A DNA stretch of 39,199 nt from assembly GCA_025055015.1 (NCBI GenBank), contig JANWYQ010000031.1:1-39199 (forward strand), read 5' to 3'. This stretch comes from Caldilineales bacterium. Its GTDB lineage: Bacteria > Chloroflexota > Anaerolineae > JAAEKA01. Below, one piece after another: positions 1 through 8,560 of the stretch (within the stretch, counting starts at the first letter, position 1; each line of letters starts with the position of its first letter). The notes below the pieces were generated by a model. That model worked only from the letters and a program-made list of their open reading frames with translations. It had not been told where the DNA came from and ran no database searches. The translations under genes and the position numbers were made by a program.

Positions 1-1
1 G

Positions 2-181
2 TGTTTGTTCGAGACCAACTGGTTGCGTCCCCATCCAGCCTTGCGTGAGCAGGCCGACAACCTTCCCCAGGGCCGGCGTTATCGGCAGCGGACCCCGGCG
101 ATGGCGATAGGCTTGACCGACCATATCTGGAGTTGGGAAGATTTCTTGACCTTTAGACATTATCACTACTCTAAGGAGTGA
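2..181 (+). CDS. C-terminal end of an IS transposase (5' part outside window)
   Basis: Reading from base 2 gives an open frame of 59 codons ending in TGA at 179-181. The peptide runs ETNWLRPHPALREQ, then RTPAMAIGLTDHIWSWEDFL. I associate this ending (RTPAMAxGLTDHIW) with DDE transposases of IS1-like or unclassified elements common in Chloroflexota; the family assignment is from memory. The catalytic residues would lie upstream, outside the window. The downstream inverted repeat of the element was not identified and should fall between 181 and about 275. Its stop codon is only 6 bp before an in-frame GTG of the next gene, so the AAGGAG at 173-178 is part of this coding sequence rather than a convincing ribosome binding site. 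Confidence 0.7.
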   Translation, partial: CLFETNWLRPHPALREQADNLPQGRRYRQRTPAMAIGLTDHIWSWEDFLTFRHYHYSKE

Positions 182-202
182 CTACCTGTGGCTCGATACC
201 CC

Positions 203-231
203 TTGACAACCGTCGGAGTTTGTGATAATAT
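203..231 (+). promoter_or_regulatory. Sigma-70-type promoter of the GntR gene
   Basis: TTGACA at 203-208 and TAATAT at 226-231 are separated by 17 bp; an overlapping alternative -10 GATAAT lies at 224-229. This places transcription start near 238, between an upstream in-frame GTG (188) and the ATG at 275, and argues that translation begins at 275. The promoter lies just beyond the transposase stop codon, so part of it could come from the IS end. Confidence 0.65.
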
Positions 232-240
232 TAACGTGAC

Positions 241-258
241 TTGTCAGACGACTGACAA
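241..258. promoter_or_regulatory. Operator-like palindrome (candidate GntR autoregulatory site)
   Basis: A perfect 7-bp inverted repeat, TTGTCAG-N4-CTGACAA, sits at the predicted transcription start, 10 bp after the -10 box and 16 bp before the ATG at 275. Size, symmetry and position fit a GntR-family dimer site used for autorepression. That the adjacent regulator binds it is inference. Confidence 0.6.
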
Positions 259-274
259 CCTCGGACCCGGTGGT

Positions 275-1069
275 ATGGCGCAGAAGAACATCGCCCTCGT
301 CGAGCAGGTGATCCTAGAGGTCCTCTCCGCGATCGAAAAGGGGGAGTTCGTGCGCGACGAGGGCCTGTTGCCGTCGGAGACGGAGCTGGCGCATCGGTTC
401 GGCGTCTCGCGCGCCACCGTTCGCGAGGCGCTGGGCAAGCTCGAGGTCGCCGGCGTGGTCGTCCGCCGCCAGGGGATCGGCACCTTCCTCAACCAGGCCC
501 TGAGCAGGCAGCCCGCTCGGATCCATGAGTGGTTTGACGAGGCGCATGGCTTCGTTGATGTGGTGCGGTCCTTTCACCAGGTCGCAGCCCATCGCTTTCT
601 GGATGTCGCCGTTGTGCCGGCGGCGGAGCTGAGCCAGCAGCTGCAGTGCGCGCCCGATGCGCCAGTGCTGGCCATCACCAAACTCATCTACAGCGGGTCG
701 GTGCCCATTATCCATAGCTACAACGCCATGCCGCTGCGCTTGCTGCCCGAGGAGGCGTGGAGCAGAGCCACCGAGCTGGCCATCAGCACCGACTCGATCT
801 ACAAGGTCTTGGAGCTCCACTGCAACGTCCGCGTCCACCACCAGGAGAGCGAGGTGAGCGCGTGCCTCGCCGGTGAAACCCTCGCTCCTTTGCTGGCCTG
901 TCAGCCCGGCGACCCCTGTCTGCGGGTGGAGGAGGTGGCCTACAGCGCCGACCTCACCCCGCTGTTCTACGGCCGCAACCACTTTCGCAGCGACATCGTC
1001 ACCTTCCGCCAGATCAGGCGACCCCTCATCAACATCCGGCCGCCCCAACCCTTTCAGCCTGGCCACTGA
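275..1069 (+). CDS. GntR-family transcriptional regulator with UTRA ligand-binding domain
   Basis: Predicted 264-residue DNA-binding regulator. The N-terminal 75 residues form the GntR winged helix: LLPSETELAHRFGVSRATVREAL is the helix-turn-helix region, followed by VVVRRQGIGTFL, the wing. Residues from about 85 onward match a UTRA (HutC/FarR-type) effector domain that senses a small molecule. I prefer ATG 275 over the in-frame GTG 188 because a promoter and a palindrome lie between them and because 264 residues fits the usual 240-260 for this family. The ribosome site before 275 is weak. The co-directional catabolic and transport genes that follow are the likely regulon; the effector is probably the imported substrate or an intermediate. 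Confidence 0.85.
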   Translation: MAQKNIALVEQVILEVLSAIEKGEFVRDEGLLPSETELAHRFGVSRATVREALGKLEVAGVVVRRQGIGTFLNQALSRQPARIHEWFDEAHGFVDVVRSFHQVAAHRFLDVAVVPAAELSQQLQCAPDAPVLAITKLIYSGSVPIIHSYNAMPLRLLPEEAWSRATELAISTDSIYKVLELHCNVRVHHQESEVSACLAGETLAPLLACQPGDPCLRVEEVAYSADLTPLFYGRNHFRSDIVTFRQIRRPLINIRPPQPFQPGH

Positions 1070-1203
1070 GCCGGGCGCTTGACCCGGTCTCGCACCCAGC
1101 GACGCGTGCGCGACGACTACCTCTAAGCTAGCCCCTAACTGAAGCAACGCTGCGCTTCCCTGCCCGAGGCCGCGGCGTTGGCCTCCGCTACAAAGAGCCT
1201 CCC

Positions 1204-2571
1204 ATGCACGACCTGCAGTCCTTCCTGGTTCAGTACATGTCCGACTATCCGGAGGACGTGGTGCGCGTGACGGAGGCGCTGCCGAGGGATTACCAGGTGA
1301 CGGCCCTGGCCATGGCGACAGAGCAGATGGCCGAGCCGCCGGTGATCGTCTGCGACGCCGTGGAGGCCGCGGGCATGCCGGTGGTGACCAACCTCTTCGC
1401 CTCGCGGGTGCGCATCGCCCGCATTCTGGGGACCACGGTCGAGGCGCTGCACGACCACTGGGCGGCCCGGTCGAAGCACCTGATCCCGCCGGTCGAGGTC
1501 AGCGAGGGGGTGTGCCAGGAGGTTTGCCGGCTGGGCGATGACGCCGACGCGACGCAGCTGCCCTTCATGGTGCACTTCGAGCAGGACGCCGGGCGCTACC
1601 TCACCTCCGGCGTGGTGGCGGCCAGGGACCCAGACACCGGCGCGGTGAACCTGAGCTTTGCCCGCATGCAGCTCAAGGGTCCGCGGCGGTTTGGCATTAG
1701 CGTGCACTCGCGCGGCCACTTGTGGGACTACCAGCGCCGCGCCGAGGCCCGAGGCCGGCCGCTGGATGTAGCCGTGGTGGTCGGCATGCATCCCATCTAC
1801 ATGATTGCAGCGGCCAGCCGCATGCCCATGGGGGTTGACGAGCAGGAGGTGGCCGGCGCCTTGTTGGGCCACCCTCTGGAGGTGGTGCGCGGGGTCACCG
1901 TGGACGTGCCGGTGCCTGCGGCCGCGGAGATCGTGCTGGAGGGGCGCATCGAGCCGAACGTGCGGGAACCGGAGGGGCCCTTCGGCGAGTACACGGGCTA
2001 TGCTACCGCCCGCTCCACCAACAACGTCTTCACCCTCACGGCTATCACCCACCGCCGCCAGCCGTGGTTTCTGGACGTCTGCCCCGGCCACTCGCGCGAT
2101 CACCTGCTGCTGGGCCGGATCCACAAGGAGGCCGAGGTCCTGCGCAAGCTGCGGGAGGTCCTGCCCAACGTCAAGGCCATCCACTACCCCGTCAGCGGCA
2201 CCCACTACCACTGCTACATCTCCATCGCCAAGCAGCGGCCGGGCGACGCGCGGCACTGCGCCCTGCTGGCCCTCGGCCTCGACGCCTACATCAAGCTGGT
2301 GGTGGTCGTGGACGACGACGTGGACGTCCACAACGAGGCCGAGGTGATGTGGGCGCTGGCCACGCGCGTGCAGCCGGCGGAGGATGTCTTCATCGTCCAC
2401 GGCGTGACCTGCAACGTGTTGGACCCGTCGTCCTACGACGGCGTGTCCTCCAAGATGGGCATAGACGCGACGCGGCCCGCAGGCTGGGACGCGCAGCGGA
2501 CATCGCTGCCCAGGGAGGTGGTTCTTAGGGCGCACGATCTCTTGAGATCTCATCGCAACCGGCTTCAGTAG
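1204..2571 (+). CDS. UbiD-family prenylated-FMN-dependent decarboxylase
   Basis: 455 residues, normal for UbiD-like enzymes, which reversibly decarboxylate aromatic or alpha,beta-unsaturated acids using prenylated FMN. Seen: SFARMQ with Arg154, and EGPFGEYTGY with Glu257 and Glu262. These reproduce the spacing of the catalytic Arg-Glu-Glu set (Arg173, Glu277, Glu282 in fungal Fdc1). The family segment VVDDDVDVHNEAEVMWAL and the KMGIDAT motif are present. No ubiX-like prenyltransferase is in the window, so cofactor supply must come from elsewhere. The gene is first in the cassette, 134 bp after the GntR gene; no strong ribosome site was seen. Context with a Mo hydroxylase and an ACMSD-like protein suggests a ring-acid catabolic decarboxylase rather than a ubiquinone enzyme. 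The substrate is unknown. Confidence 0.9.
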   Translation: MHDLQSFLVQYMSDYPEDVVRVTEALPRDYQVTALAMATEQMAEPPVIVCDAVEAAGMPVVTNLFASRVRIARILGTTVEALHDHWAARSKHLIPPVEVSEGVCQEVCRLGDDADATQLPFMVHFEQDAGRYLTSGVVAARDPDTGAVNLSFARMQLKGPRRFGISVHSRGHLWDYQRRAEARGRPLDVAVVVGMHPIYMIAAASRMPMGVDEQEVAGALLGHPLEVVRGVTVDVPVPAAAEIVLEGRIEPNVREPEGPFGEYTGYATARSTNNVFTLTAITHRRQPWFLDVCPGHSRDHLLLGRIHKEAEVLRKLREVLPNVKAIHYPVSGTHYHCYISIAKQRPGDARHCALLALGLDAYIKLVVVVDDDVDVHNEAEVMWALATRVQPAEDVFIVHGVTCNVLDPSSYDGVSSKMGIDATRPAGWDAQRTSLPREVVLRAHDLLRSHRNRLQ

Positions 2572-2623
2572 CGCGGCCCTCTGGCGCTACACCCCCTACC
2601 CATCCACGCCAGGAGATGAGACC

Positions 2624-3511
2624 ATGATCATAGATGTCCACATGCACCCTACGGACCGCATCGACGCCGCGTGGCGACACGGCGGCCGCCCCTTCACCGG
2701 CGAGCGCATGCTCAAGATGATGGATGGCCCTTACATGGTGAACGGCAAGCCCCGCCGCATTGACAAAGCCGTGATCCAGCCGCCGCCGGGCAACACCGTC
2801 TGGACGGATGGCATGCGCACCGGCCGCGAGGGCATTCGCGACTACATGGCCTATTGCACCAAGCTGGTGCAGGAGTACCCGGATCGCTTCATCGGCAACT
2901 TCACCTTCAACCCGCGCTTCGGGGTGGAGAACGGCGTGGCCGAGCTGGAGTTCCACGTCAAGGAGTACGGCTACAAGATGATGAAGCTGCACTCCAACAT
3001 GCACGCCTACCGCCCCGACCGCGCCCTGGACTGGATCCGGCCGGCGGTGAAGAAATGCGCAGAGCTGGGCGTGGTCGTCATGATGCACACGGGCGACGGC
3101 CCCTACAGCATCCCCACCCAGTTCTACCCCATCATCCGGGAGTTTCGCGACGTCAACTTCATCATCGCCCACTTCGGCGTCCAGACGGGCGGCGTCTACT
3201 GCTTCGAGGCCCTCTGGATGGTGCTGGACAGCCCCAACGTCTACGTGGAGTCCGGCTGGATGCTCCAGTCGCGGCTGGTGGAGTTCGTGCAGATGATGCC
3301 TAAGGACCGCCTGCTGCTGGGCACCGACTCCCCGCCCAACGAGCCGGGGATGTGGATCCACGAGCTGGCAGTGCTCTGCCAGGACTTCCCCCAGGGCTGC
3401 AACCTGAGCGAGGAGGACCTGGAGGGCTTCCTGGGCAACAACGCGGCTAAGCTCCTGGGCATTGAGCCCACCCCGCCGCCGCCGGGCGAGCCGAAGATCC
3501 TGCGCTACTAA
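2624..3511 (+). CDS. Amidohydrolase 2 family (ACMSD-like) metal-dependent hydrolase or decarboxylase
   Basis: 295 residues with a TIM-barrel amidohydrolase layout. Metal ligands can be read as His6-x-His8 in IIDVHMH, His155 in VVMMHTGD, His183 in IIAHFG and Asp235 in LLLGTDS. This is the ACMSD/gamma-resorcylate decarboxylase pattern, so the reaction may be a non-oxidative decarboxylation or hydrolysis of a ring acid. The start is supported by AGGAGATGAGACC just before the ATG. It lies 52 bp after the UbiD gene in the same direction and probably shares its transcript. The C-terminal tail is proline-rich (TPPPPGEP). The family is well supported; the substrate cannot be named. Confidence 0.85.
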   Translation: MIIDVHMHPTDRIDAAWRHGGRPFTGERMLKMMDGPYMVNGKPRRIDKAVIQPPPGNTVWTDGMRTGREGIRDYMAYCTKLVQEYPDRFIGNFTFNPRFGVENGVAELEFHVKEYGYKMMKLHSNMHAYRPDRALDWIRPAVKKCAELGVVVMMHTGDGPYSIPTQFYPIIREFRDVNFIIAHFGVQTGGVYCFEALWMVLDSPNVYVESGWMLQSRLVEFVQMMPKDRLLLGTDSPPNEPGMWIHELAVLCQDFPQGCNLSEEDLEGFLGNNAAKLLGIEPTPPPPGEPKILRY

Positions 3512-3538
3512 GCCCGAGCCGGCAGAACGACCGGGACA

Positions 3539-3618
3539 GGACTGGCAGCCCTGCCGCTCTCGTCGCCTCCCCTCTCTGCGCCGCCGCATCCCTTGCGCCG
3601 AGCGAGGGCTGCCAGTCC
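3539..3618. repeat. 14-bp perfect inverted repeat in the amidohydrolase-coxM-like gap
   Basis: GGACTGGCAGCCCT at 3539-3552 is the exact reverse complement of 3605-3618, with a 52-nt pyrimidine-rich loop. There is no T tract, so a simple intrinsic terminator is unlikely. It could act as an mRNA processing or stability element, or be a dispersed genomic palindrome. Confidence 0.6.
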
Positions 3619-3633
3619 CTCTTCCATCCCGCT

Positions 3634-4515
3634 ATGCACCGCTTTGATTATCTGGAGCCCGCCACCCTGTCCGAGGCGGTGGCGCTGTTGGCGCAGCACG
3701 GCGCTCGCGCACGCGTGCTGGCCGGCGGCACCGACCTGCTGACCGCCCTGAAGGAGGGCTGGGAGCGACCTGACTGGGTGCTCAGCATCGGCCGCGTCGC
3801 CGACCTCCGCTACATTCGCTACGACTCGCGGGACGGTCTGCGCATTGGCGCGCTGGCCACGGTGCGCGAGGTGGAGACCTCCCCCCTGGTGCGCAAGCAC
3901 TACCCCGTCTTGGCCGAGGCCGCCGGCACGCTGGCGTCCGTTCAGATCCGCAACTTGGCCACCCTGGCCGGCAACGTGTGTCGGGCTTCCCCCTCCGGCG
4001 ACACCCTGCCGGCCCTGCTGGTTCTCGACGCAGAAGCGCGCCTGGTGGGCCCGTCTGGTGAACGACGGGTGCCCCTGGCGCGTTTCTTCGTTGGGCCGGG
4101 CCGCACGGTGATGGAGCCCACGGAGCTCCTGGCGGAGCTGGTGCTGCCACCGCCGCGACCGGGAACGGGCGCCCACTACATCAAGCACAGCCTGCGGCGG
4201 GCCATGGACCTGGCAGTGGTGGGGGTGGCGGCCCTGGTAGCGTTGGACGGCGAGACCTGCGTGGACGCCCGCATTGCGCTGGGCGCGGTGGCGCCGACGC
4301 CCATCCGCGCGCTGGCCGCAGAGGAGCAGCTGGTGGGCCGGCCGATCACGCCCGACGCGGCCGAGGCAGCCGCCGACCTGGCGCAGGCCGCGGCTCGGCC
4401 CATCACCGACGTGCGCGGGACGGCTCCCTATCGGCGCCGGATGGTGCACGTGCTCACTCGACGGTGCATCCTGCGCGCGGCGGAGCTGGCCCAGAGCCAG
4501 GGGAGGCTGCCGTGA
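3634..4515 (+). CDS. Molybdenum hydroxylase, FAD-binding (medium) subunit, CoxM/XdhB-like
   Basis: 293 residues, the usual size for the medium subunit of xanthine dehydrogenase/CO dehydrogenase-type hydroxylases. It carries electrons from the Fe-S subunit to FAD and on to the acceptor. FAD-binding motifs are visible: AGGTDLLTALKEG near residues 30-42, and TLAGNVCRASPSGDTLPALLVLDA around 107-130, matching the family TIGGN...ASPAADTPPALLALDA pattern. It is followed by the small and large subunits with 4-bp overlaps (GTGA, then ATGA), so the three are translationally coupled. Cytoplasmic; no signal peptide. Confidence 0.92.
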   Translation: MHRFDYLEPATLSEAVALLAQHGARARVLAGGTDLLTALKEGWERPDWVLSIGRVADLRYIRYDSRDGLRIGALATVREVETSPLVRKHYPVLAEAAGTLASVQIRNLATLAGNVCRASPSGDTLPALLVLDAEARLVGPSGERRVPLARFFVGPGRTVMEPTELLAELVLPPPRPGTGAHYIKHSLRRAMDLAVVGVAALVALDGETCVDARIALGAVAPTPIRALAAEEQLVGRPITPDAAEAAADLAQAAARPITDVRGTAPYRRRMVHVLTRRCILRAAELAQSQGRLP

Positions 4516-4985
4516 AACGACCGGTTACTCTGACGATCAACGGCGAGCGGCAAGAGGTTGCGGTGGAGCCTTGGTGGACCCTTCTGGACGTGCTGCGCGA
4601 GGAGCTGGGCCTCACGGGTGCCAAGAAGGGGTGTGACCGGGGCGACTGCGGCGCCTGCACCGTGCTGCTGGACGGCAAGCCGGTCACCTCGTGCATGGTG
4701 TTGGCGGTGCAGGCCGATGGCCGCCAGGTCGTCACCGTGGAGGGCCTGGCGGCGCCGGGGCATCTCCACCCCGTGCAGCGCGCGTTTGTGGACTACGGCG
4801 CCGTCCAGTGCGGGTTCTGTACGCCGGGGATGATCATGGCCGCCGTGGCCCTGCTGAACGAGACGCCACACCCCACCGAGGCCGAGGTTCGGGCGGCTCT
4901 GACCGGCAACCTGTGCCGCTGCACCGGCTACGCCAAGATCGTGCAAGCGGTGATGGCCGCGGCCCAGCATGGAGGTGCGGCATGA
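4512..4985 (+). CDS. Molybdenum hydroxylase, [2Fe-2S] (small) subunit, CoxS/XdhC-like
   Basis: 157 residues. An N-terminal plant-type ferredoxin domain carries Cys41, Cys46, Cys49 and Cys61 (CDRGDCGAC and C61). The C-terminal [2Fe-2S] helical domain carries Cys100, Cys103, Cys135 and Cys137 (QCGFCTPGM and LCRCTGY). All eight cluster ligands are present. It transfers electrons from the Mo centre to the FAD subunit. The start is GTG 4512 because it overlaps the preceding stop as GTGA; an upstream in-frame ATG at 4464 would give an unlikely 16-residue extension inside the previous gene. Confidence 0.93.
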   Translation: MKRPVTLTINGERQEVAVEPWWTLLDVLREELGLTGAKKGCDRGDCGACTVLLDGKPVTSCMVLAVQADGRQVVTVEGLAAPGHLHPVQRAFVDYGAVQCGFCTPGMIMAAVALLNETPHPTEAEVRAALTGNLCRCTGYAKIVQAVMAAAQHGGAA

Positions 4986-7249
4986 GCGCCCATCTTGGCC
5001 CGACGCCGTTGCGCGTGGTCGGCCAGCGCGTGCCCAAGGTAGACGGCGTGGACAAGGCCACGGGCGTCGCCCAGTACACCGTGGACGTGCGCCGGCCGCG
5101 CATGTTGTACGCACGCCTCCTGCGCAGCCCCCACGCCCACGCCCGCATCCGCCACATGGACGTCAGCCGCGCGCAGGCCCTGCGCGGGGTGCGCGCCATC
5201 CTGACCTACCGCGACGTTCCGCCCGTGGTCCACGCCGGCCAGCCGCAGCCGCGCGCGGGCTCCCTGGCGCGCGACCAGCGCATCCTCGAGGACCGCGTCC
5301 GCTTCGTGGGCGACGGCGTGGCGGCCGTCGCTGCCGACCACCCCGACATCTTGGAGGAGGCGCTTGCGCTGATCCAGGTGGACTACGAGGTGCTGCCGGC
5401 CGTCTTCGATCCCTTCGAGGCCATGCAGCCGGCCGCGCCCTCTCTGCACGGCACCGACCGCAACCTGGTGATCCCGCCCTTCATCGTGCGGCACGGGGAC
5501 GTGGAGCAAGGGTTCGCCGAGGCAGACTACATCTTCGAGGGCCGGTACGAGACCTCACGCCCCATGCCGGCCTACATGGAGCCCGACGCCTGCGTGTGCG
5601 AGTTCGATCCGTCGGGCAGGCTGACGGTGTGGATCTCCACGCAGGCGCCCTTCATGGTGCGCGGCTCCCTCAGCGAAGTGCTGGGCATCCCCATGAGCAA
5701 GATCCGGGTGATCTGCGAGCACATGGGAGGCGGCTTCGGCGCAAAGCAGGACCTCTACCAGTACCCTTACTTATGCGTCCTGCTGGCCCAGCGCACCGGT
5801 CGGCCGGTGAAGATGGAGTACACCCGCGAGGAAACCTTCGTGGCCGGCCGCTCCCGCCACCCGGTGGTCATCGAACTCCGCCAGGGGGTGACCCGGGACG
5901 GCCGGCTGACGGCGCGACAGGCGCGCTTCGTCGCCAACTCCGGCGCCTACGCGTCCCACGGGCCGGGGATCACCCGTGTCGGCACCAACGCGCTGGCCTC
6001 GCTGTACAAGTGCCCCCACGTCTACATCGAGGGCCTGTGCGTGTACACCAACGCGCCCATTGCCGGCGCGTTCCGGGGCTACGGCGCGCCCCAGGCCTAC
6101 TTCGCCCTGGAGTCCCAGATGGACGAGATCGCAGCGCAGCTCGGGTTGGATCCTATCGAGCTGCGCATGCGCAACATGTTCCAGCCCGGCGACCGCGGGC
6201 CGGCCGGCACCCCCTTCAGGGAGGTGATGCTGCCCGCTTGCCTGCAGCGCGGGGCTGAGCTGATCGGCTGGGCGGAGAAAAGACAGCGTCCGGCCGACCC
6301 AGGCCCCATCAAGCGGGGCGTCGGGGTGGCCTGCCAGCTCCACTCCGCCACCTCCTACCCGGCGGTGAAGGAGGCTGCGGGCGCAGTGGTGAGCATCAAC
6401 GAGGACGGCACCGTGCAGCTCCTGATCGGCGCCGCGGACCTCGGCACCGGCGCCAAGACGGTGATGGCCCAAATCGCTGCCGAGACCCTGGGCGTCGGCC
6501 TGGATGCCATCCGGGTCGTCTCCGGCGACACAGACGTGACGCCCTACGACATCGGCGCCTACGCCAGCCGCACTACCTTCATCGCCGGCGGCGCAGTCCA
6601 GCGGGCAGCCGAAGACGCCAAGCGTCAGCTCCTCGACCTCGCCGCGCAGGAGCTGCACGCGGAGCCAGCCGATCTACACGTCACCGACGGCGTGGTGGCC
6701 AGCCGCAGCGACCCCGGCCGACGCATAGCCGTCAAGGACCTGGTAGCCTCGCCCGGCGGCCGCTCCGCCCGCACCATCGTCGGCCGCGGGACCTTCGCCC
6801 CGCGCAACGACTACTCCTTCGCCGCCCAGTTCGCCGAGGTGGCCGTGGACACGGAGACCGGGCAGGTGGAGGTCCTGCAGATGGTGGCCGTCCACGACGT
6901 CGGGCGGGTCATCAACCCGACCACGGCCGAGGGACAGGTGGAAGGCGCGCTGCACCAAGGCATCGGCTATGCGTTGATGGAAGACCTGGTGGTAGACGGG
7001 GTGAGCGGGAAAGCCCTCAACGCCAACTTCGCGGACTACAAGATGTTGACTGCGTTGGACATGCCCAAGATCTACGTGGAGCTGTTGGAGTCCGTGGATG
7101 ACCTAGGGCCTTTCGGCGCCAAGGGCCTGGCCGAGGACGGCGTCTGTCCGACCGCAGCTGCCATCGCCAATGCCATCTACCATGCCACCGGCGCTCGGGT
7201 CCGGCAACTGCCCATTGCGCCCGACCGACTGCTGGAGCTCATCCCCTAG
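4982..7249 (+). CDS. Molybdenum hydroxylase, molybdopterin-binding (large) subunit, XdhA/CoxL-like
   Basis: 755 residues starting [14 protein letters not shown], with ATG overlapping the previous stop (ATGA). The catalytic subunit hydroxylates a carbon next to nitrogen, or an aldehyde, using water-derived oxygen. Seen: TQAPF with Gln221; GGGFGAK at 249-255, a Moco-binding loop; GAFRGYGAPQ, of the xanthine dehydrogenase/aldehyde oxidase type, not the AYRCSFR loop of true CO dehydrogenase; and GAKGLAEDG near the C-terminus with Glu718 as the likely catalytic base. It is therefore an N-heterocycle, purine or aldehyde hydroxylase and not a CO dehydrogenase. The transporter and decarboxylase neighbours favour an imported ring compound. 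Confidence 0.92.
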   Translation: MSAHLGPTPLRVVGQRVPKVDGVDKATGVAQYTVDVRRPRMLYARLLRSPHAHARIRHMDVSRAQALRGVRAILTYRDVPPVVHAGQPQPRAGSLARDQRILEDRVRFVGDGVAAVAADHPDILEEALALIQVDYEVLPAVFDPFEAMQPAAPSLHGTDRNLVIPPFIVRHGDVEQGFAEADYIFEGRYETSRPMPAYMEPDACVCEFDPSGRLTVWISTQAPFMVRGSLSEVLGIPMSKIRVICEHMGGGFGAKQDLYQYPYLCVLLAQRTGRPVKMEYTREETFVAGRSRHPVVIELRQGVTRDGRLTARQARFVANSGAYASHGPGITRVGTNALASLYKCPHVYIEGLCVYTNAPIAGAFRGYGAPQAYFALESQMDEIAAQLGLDPIELRMRNMFQPGDRGPAGTPFREVMLPACLQRGAELIGWAEKRQRPADPGPIKRGVGVACQLHSATSYPAVKEAAGAVVSINEDGTVQLLIGAADLGTGAKTVMAQIAAETLGVGLDAIRVVSGDTDVTPYDIGAYASRTTFIAGGAVQRAAEDAKRQLLDLAAQELHAEPADLHVTDGVVASRSDPGRRIAVKDLVASPGGRSARTIVGRGTFAPRNDYSFAAQFAEVAVDTETGQVEVLQMVAVHDVGRVINPTTAEGQVEGALHQGIGYALMEDLVVDGVSGKALNANFADYKMLTALDMPKIYVELLESVDDLGPFGAKGLAEDGVCPTAAAIANAIYHATGARVRQLPIAPDRLLELIP

Positions 7250-7378
7250 GTGTCTTCCGCCGGCCTGCGCGGCGCCGGCGAACTGGCTCGTCAGGAGCGA
7301 CGTTGCCACCAACGGCGGAGTCGTTCGCCGGGCTCTTGGCGACAAGCGTACATCACCCAGAGCAAAGGAGAGTACTCG

Positions 7379-8560
7379 ATGCCATCTACAGCTGCTGGAG
7401 CTGCCGTCCGCCCCGGTGGTCGTAGGCTTATTGATTGGCAGGACGTCGCCGTCAAAATCGCTCTGCCTGTCTCGGCGATGTTGCTTGCGCTCCTGATCGG
7501 CGCCGTCCTGTTGCTGCTCTTGAAGGTCAATCCCCTCGAGGCGTATGCGGCCATGGTGCGAGGGGTCTTCGGCAGCACCTTCGGGTTCACGCAGTCGCTG
7601 GTCAAGGCCACGCCGCTGCTCCTCGTCGGGCTGGGCATCTGCATCGCCTTTCGCGCCCGCGTGATCAACATCGGCGGCGAGGGGCAGATCATTGCCGGCG
7701 CGCTGATGACCACCTGGTTCACCCTCCAGTTTCGCGACTGGCCTGGCTGGCTGCTCACCCCTGTCACCCTGCTGTTGGGCTTTCTGGCCGGCGCGTTCTG
7801 GGGCTTCATCCCCGGCGTCCTGAAGGCGCGGCTGCAGGTGAACGAGATCCTGAGCACGGTGATGATGAACGCCATCGCGCTGCAGTTCATGAACTTCCTC
7901 CTGCGCGGCCCGCTGATGGACCCCGAGGGCGTGCGCTTGGGCACGTACTTGCCCCAGTCCGAGCAGCTGCCCCAGCAGGTCTGGCTCGGCCGCCTGGTGC
8001 CGCAAACCCTCCTGCACACCGGGTTGATCCTCGCCGTAGTGCTGGCCGTTGCGGTCTACATCTTTCTCTGGCGCACCACCATCGGCTACCGCATCCGCGC
8101 CGTGGGCTACAACCCCGACGCCGCGCGCTATGCCGGCATCAACGTTCCCTTCTACCAGGCCATGTCGCTGACCCTGGCCGGAGGCTTCGCCGGGCTGGCC
8201 GGCGCGGTGGAGGTCATCGGCGTTCAACACCGCCTCTTGGAGGGGATCACCAGCGGATACGGCTTCTCCGGCATCGTGACCGCCCTGTTCGGCGGGCTGC
8301 ACCCGCTGGGCACCATCCCTGCATCTTGGCTCTTCGGCAGCCTGCTGGTGGGCGCCGACATGATGCAGCGGGCTGTGCAGGTGCCCTCGGCCTTGGTTGA
8401 TACCCTCTTGGGGCTGATCGTGCTGTTCGTGGTCAGCACCAACATGCTCTCGCGGCGCTGGTCCAGGTGGCGCGCCGCCCGCCGAGTCCAGAGCAAGAGC
8501 GCCGAGGCCCCGGCGCTCGCGCCGGCCCTGTCTGCTAGCTCCACCCAGGAGGTGAACTGA
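7379..8560 (+). CDS. BMP-type ABC transporter permease 1 (NupP/YufP-like)
   Basis: 393-residue inner-membrane permease of the BPD_transp_2 family (branched-chain amino acid/ribose/nucleoside type). Many hydrophobic segments start at about residue 22 (IALPVSAMLLALLIGAVLLLLL). The family EAA-like region contains the GEGQIIAGAL and VNEILSTVMMNAIALQF segments. ATG 7379 is chosen because AAAGGAG lies 8 bp upstream; the frame stays open upstream to the previous stop but shows no start signal. It pairs with the next permease through a TGATG overlap. The 129-bp gap upstream is GC-rich with a possible GCCGGC hairpin and no clear promoter. Confidence 0.9.
   Translation: MPSTAAGAAVRPGGRRLIDWQDVAVKIALPVSAMLLALLIGAVLLLLLKVNPLEAYAAMVRGVFGSTFGFTQSLVKATPLLLVGLGICIAFRARVINIGGEGQIIAGALMTTWFTLQFRDWPGWLLTPVTLLLGFLAGAFWGFIPGVLKARLQVNEILSTVMMNAIALQFMNFLLRGPLMDPEGVRLGTYLPQSEQLPQQVWLGRLVPQTLLHTGLILAVVLAVAVYIFLWRTTIGYRIRAVGYNPDAARYAGINVPFYQAMSLTLAGGFAGLAGAVEVIGVQHRLLEGITSGYGFSGIVTALFGGLHPLGTIPASWLFGSLLVGADMMQRAVQVPSALVDTLLGLIVLFVVSTNMLSRRWSRWRAARRVQSKSAEAPALAPALSASSTQEVN

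Noticed and set aside
188-274. GTG 188 as the start of the GntR regulator
   Set aside because: The extra 29 residues are not GntR-like and span a promoter and an operator-like palindrome; the apparent ribosome site belongs to the transposase coding end.
4982-7249. Aerobic CO dehydrogenase large subunit
   Set aside because: The active-site loop is GAFRGYGAPQ, not the AYRCSFR loop of CoxL form I; the subunit is a generic XDH-type hydroxylase.
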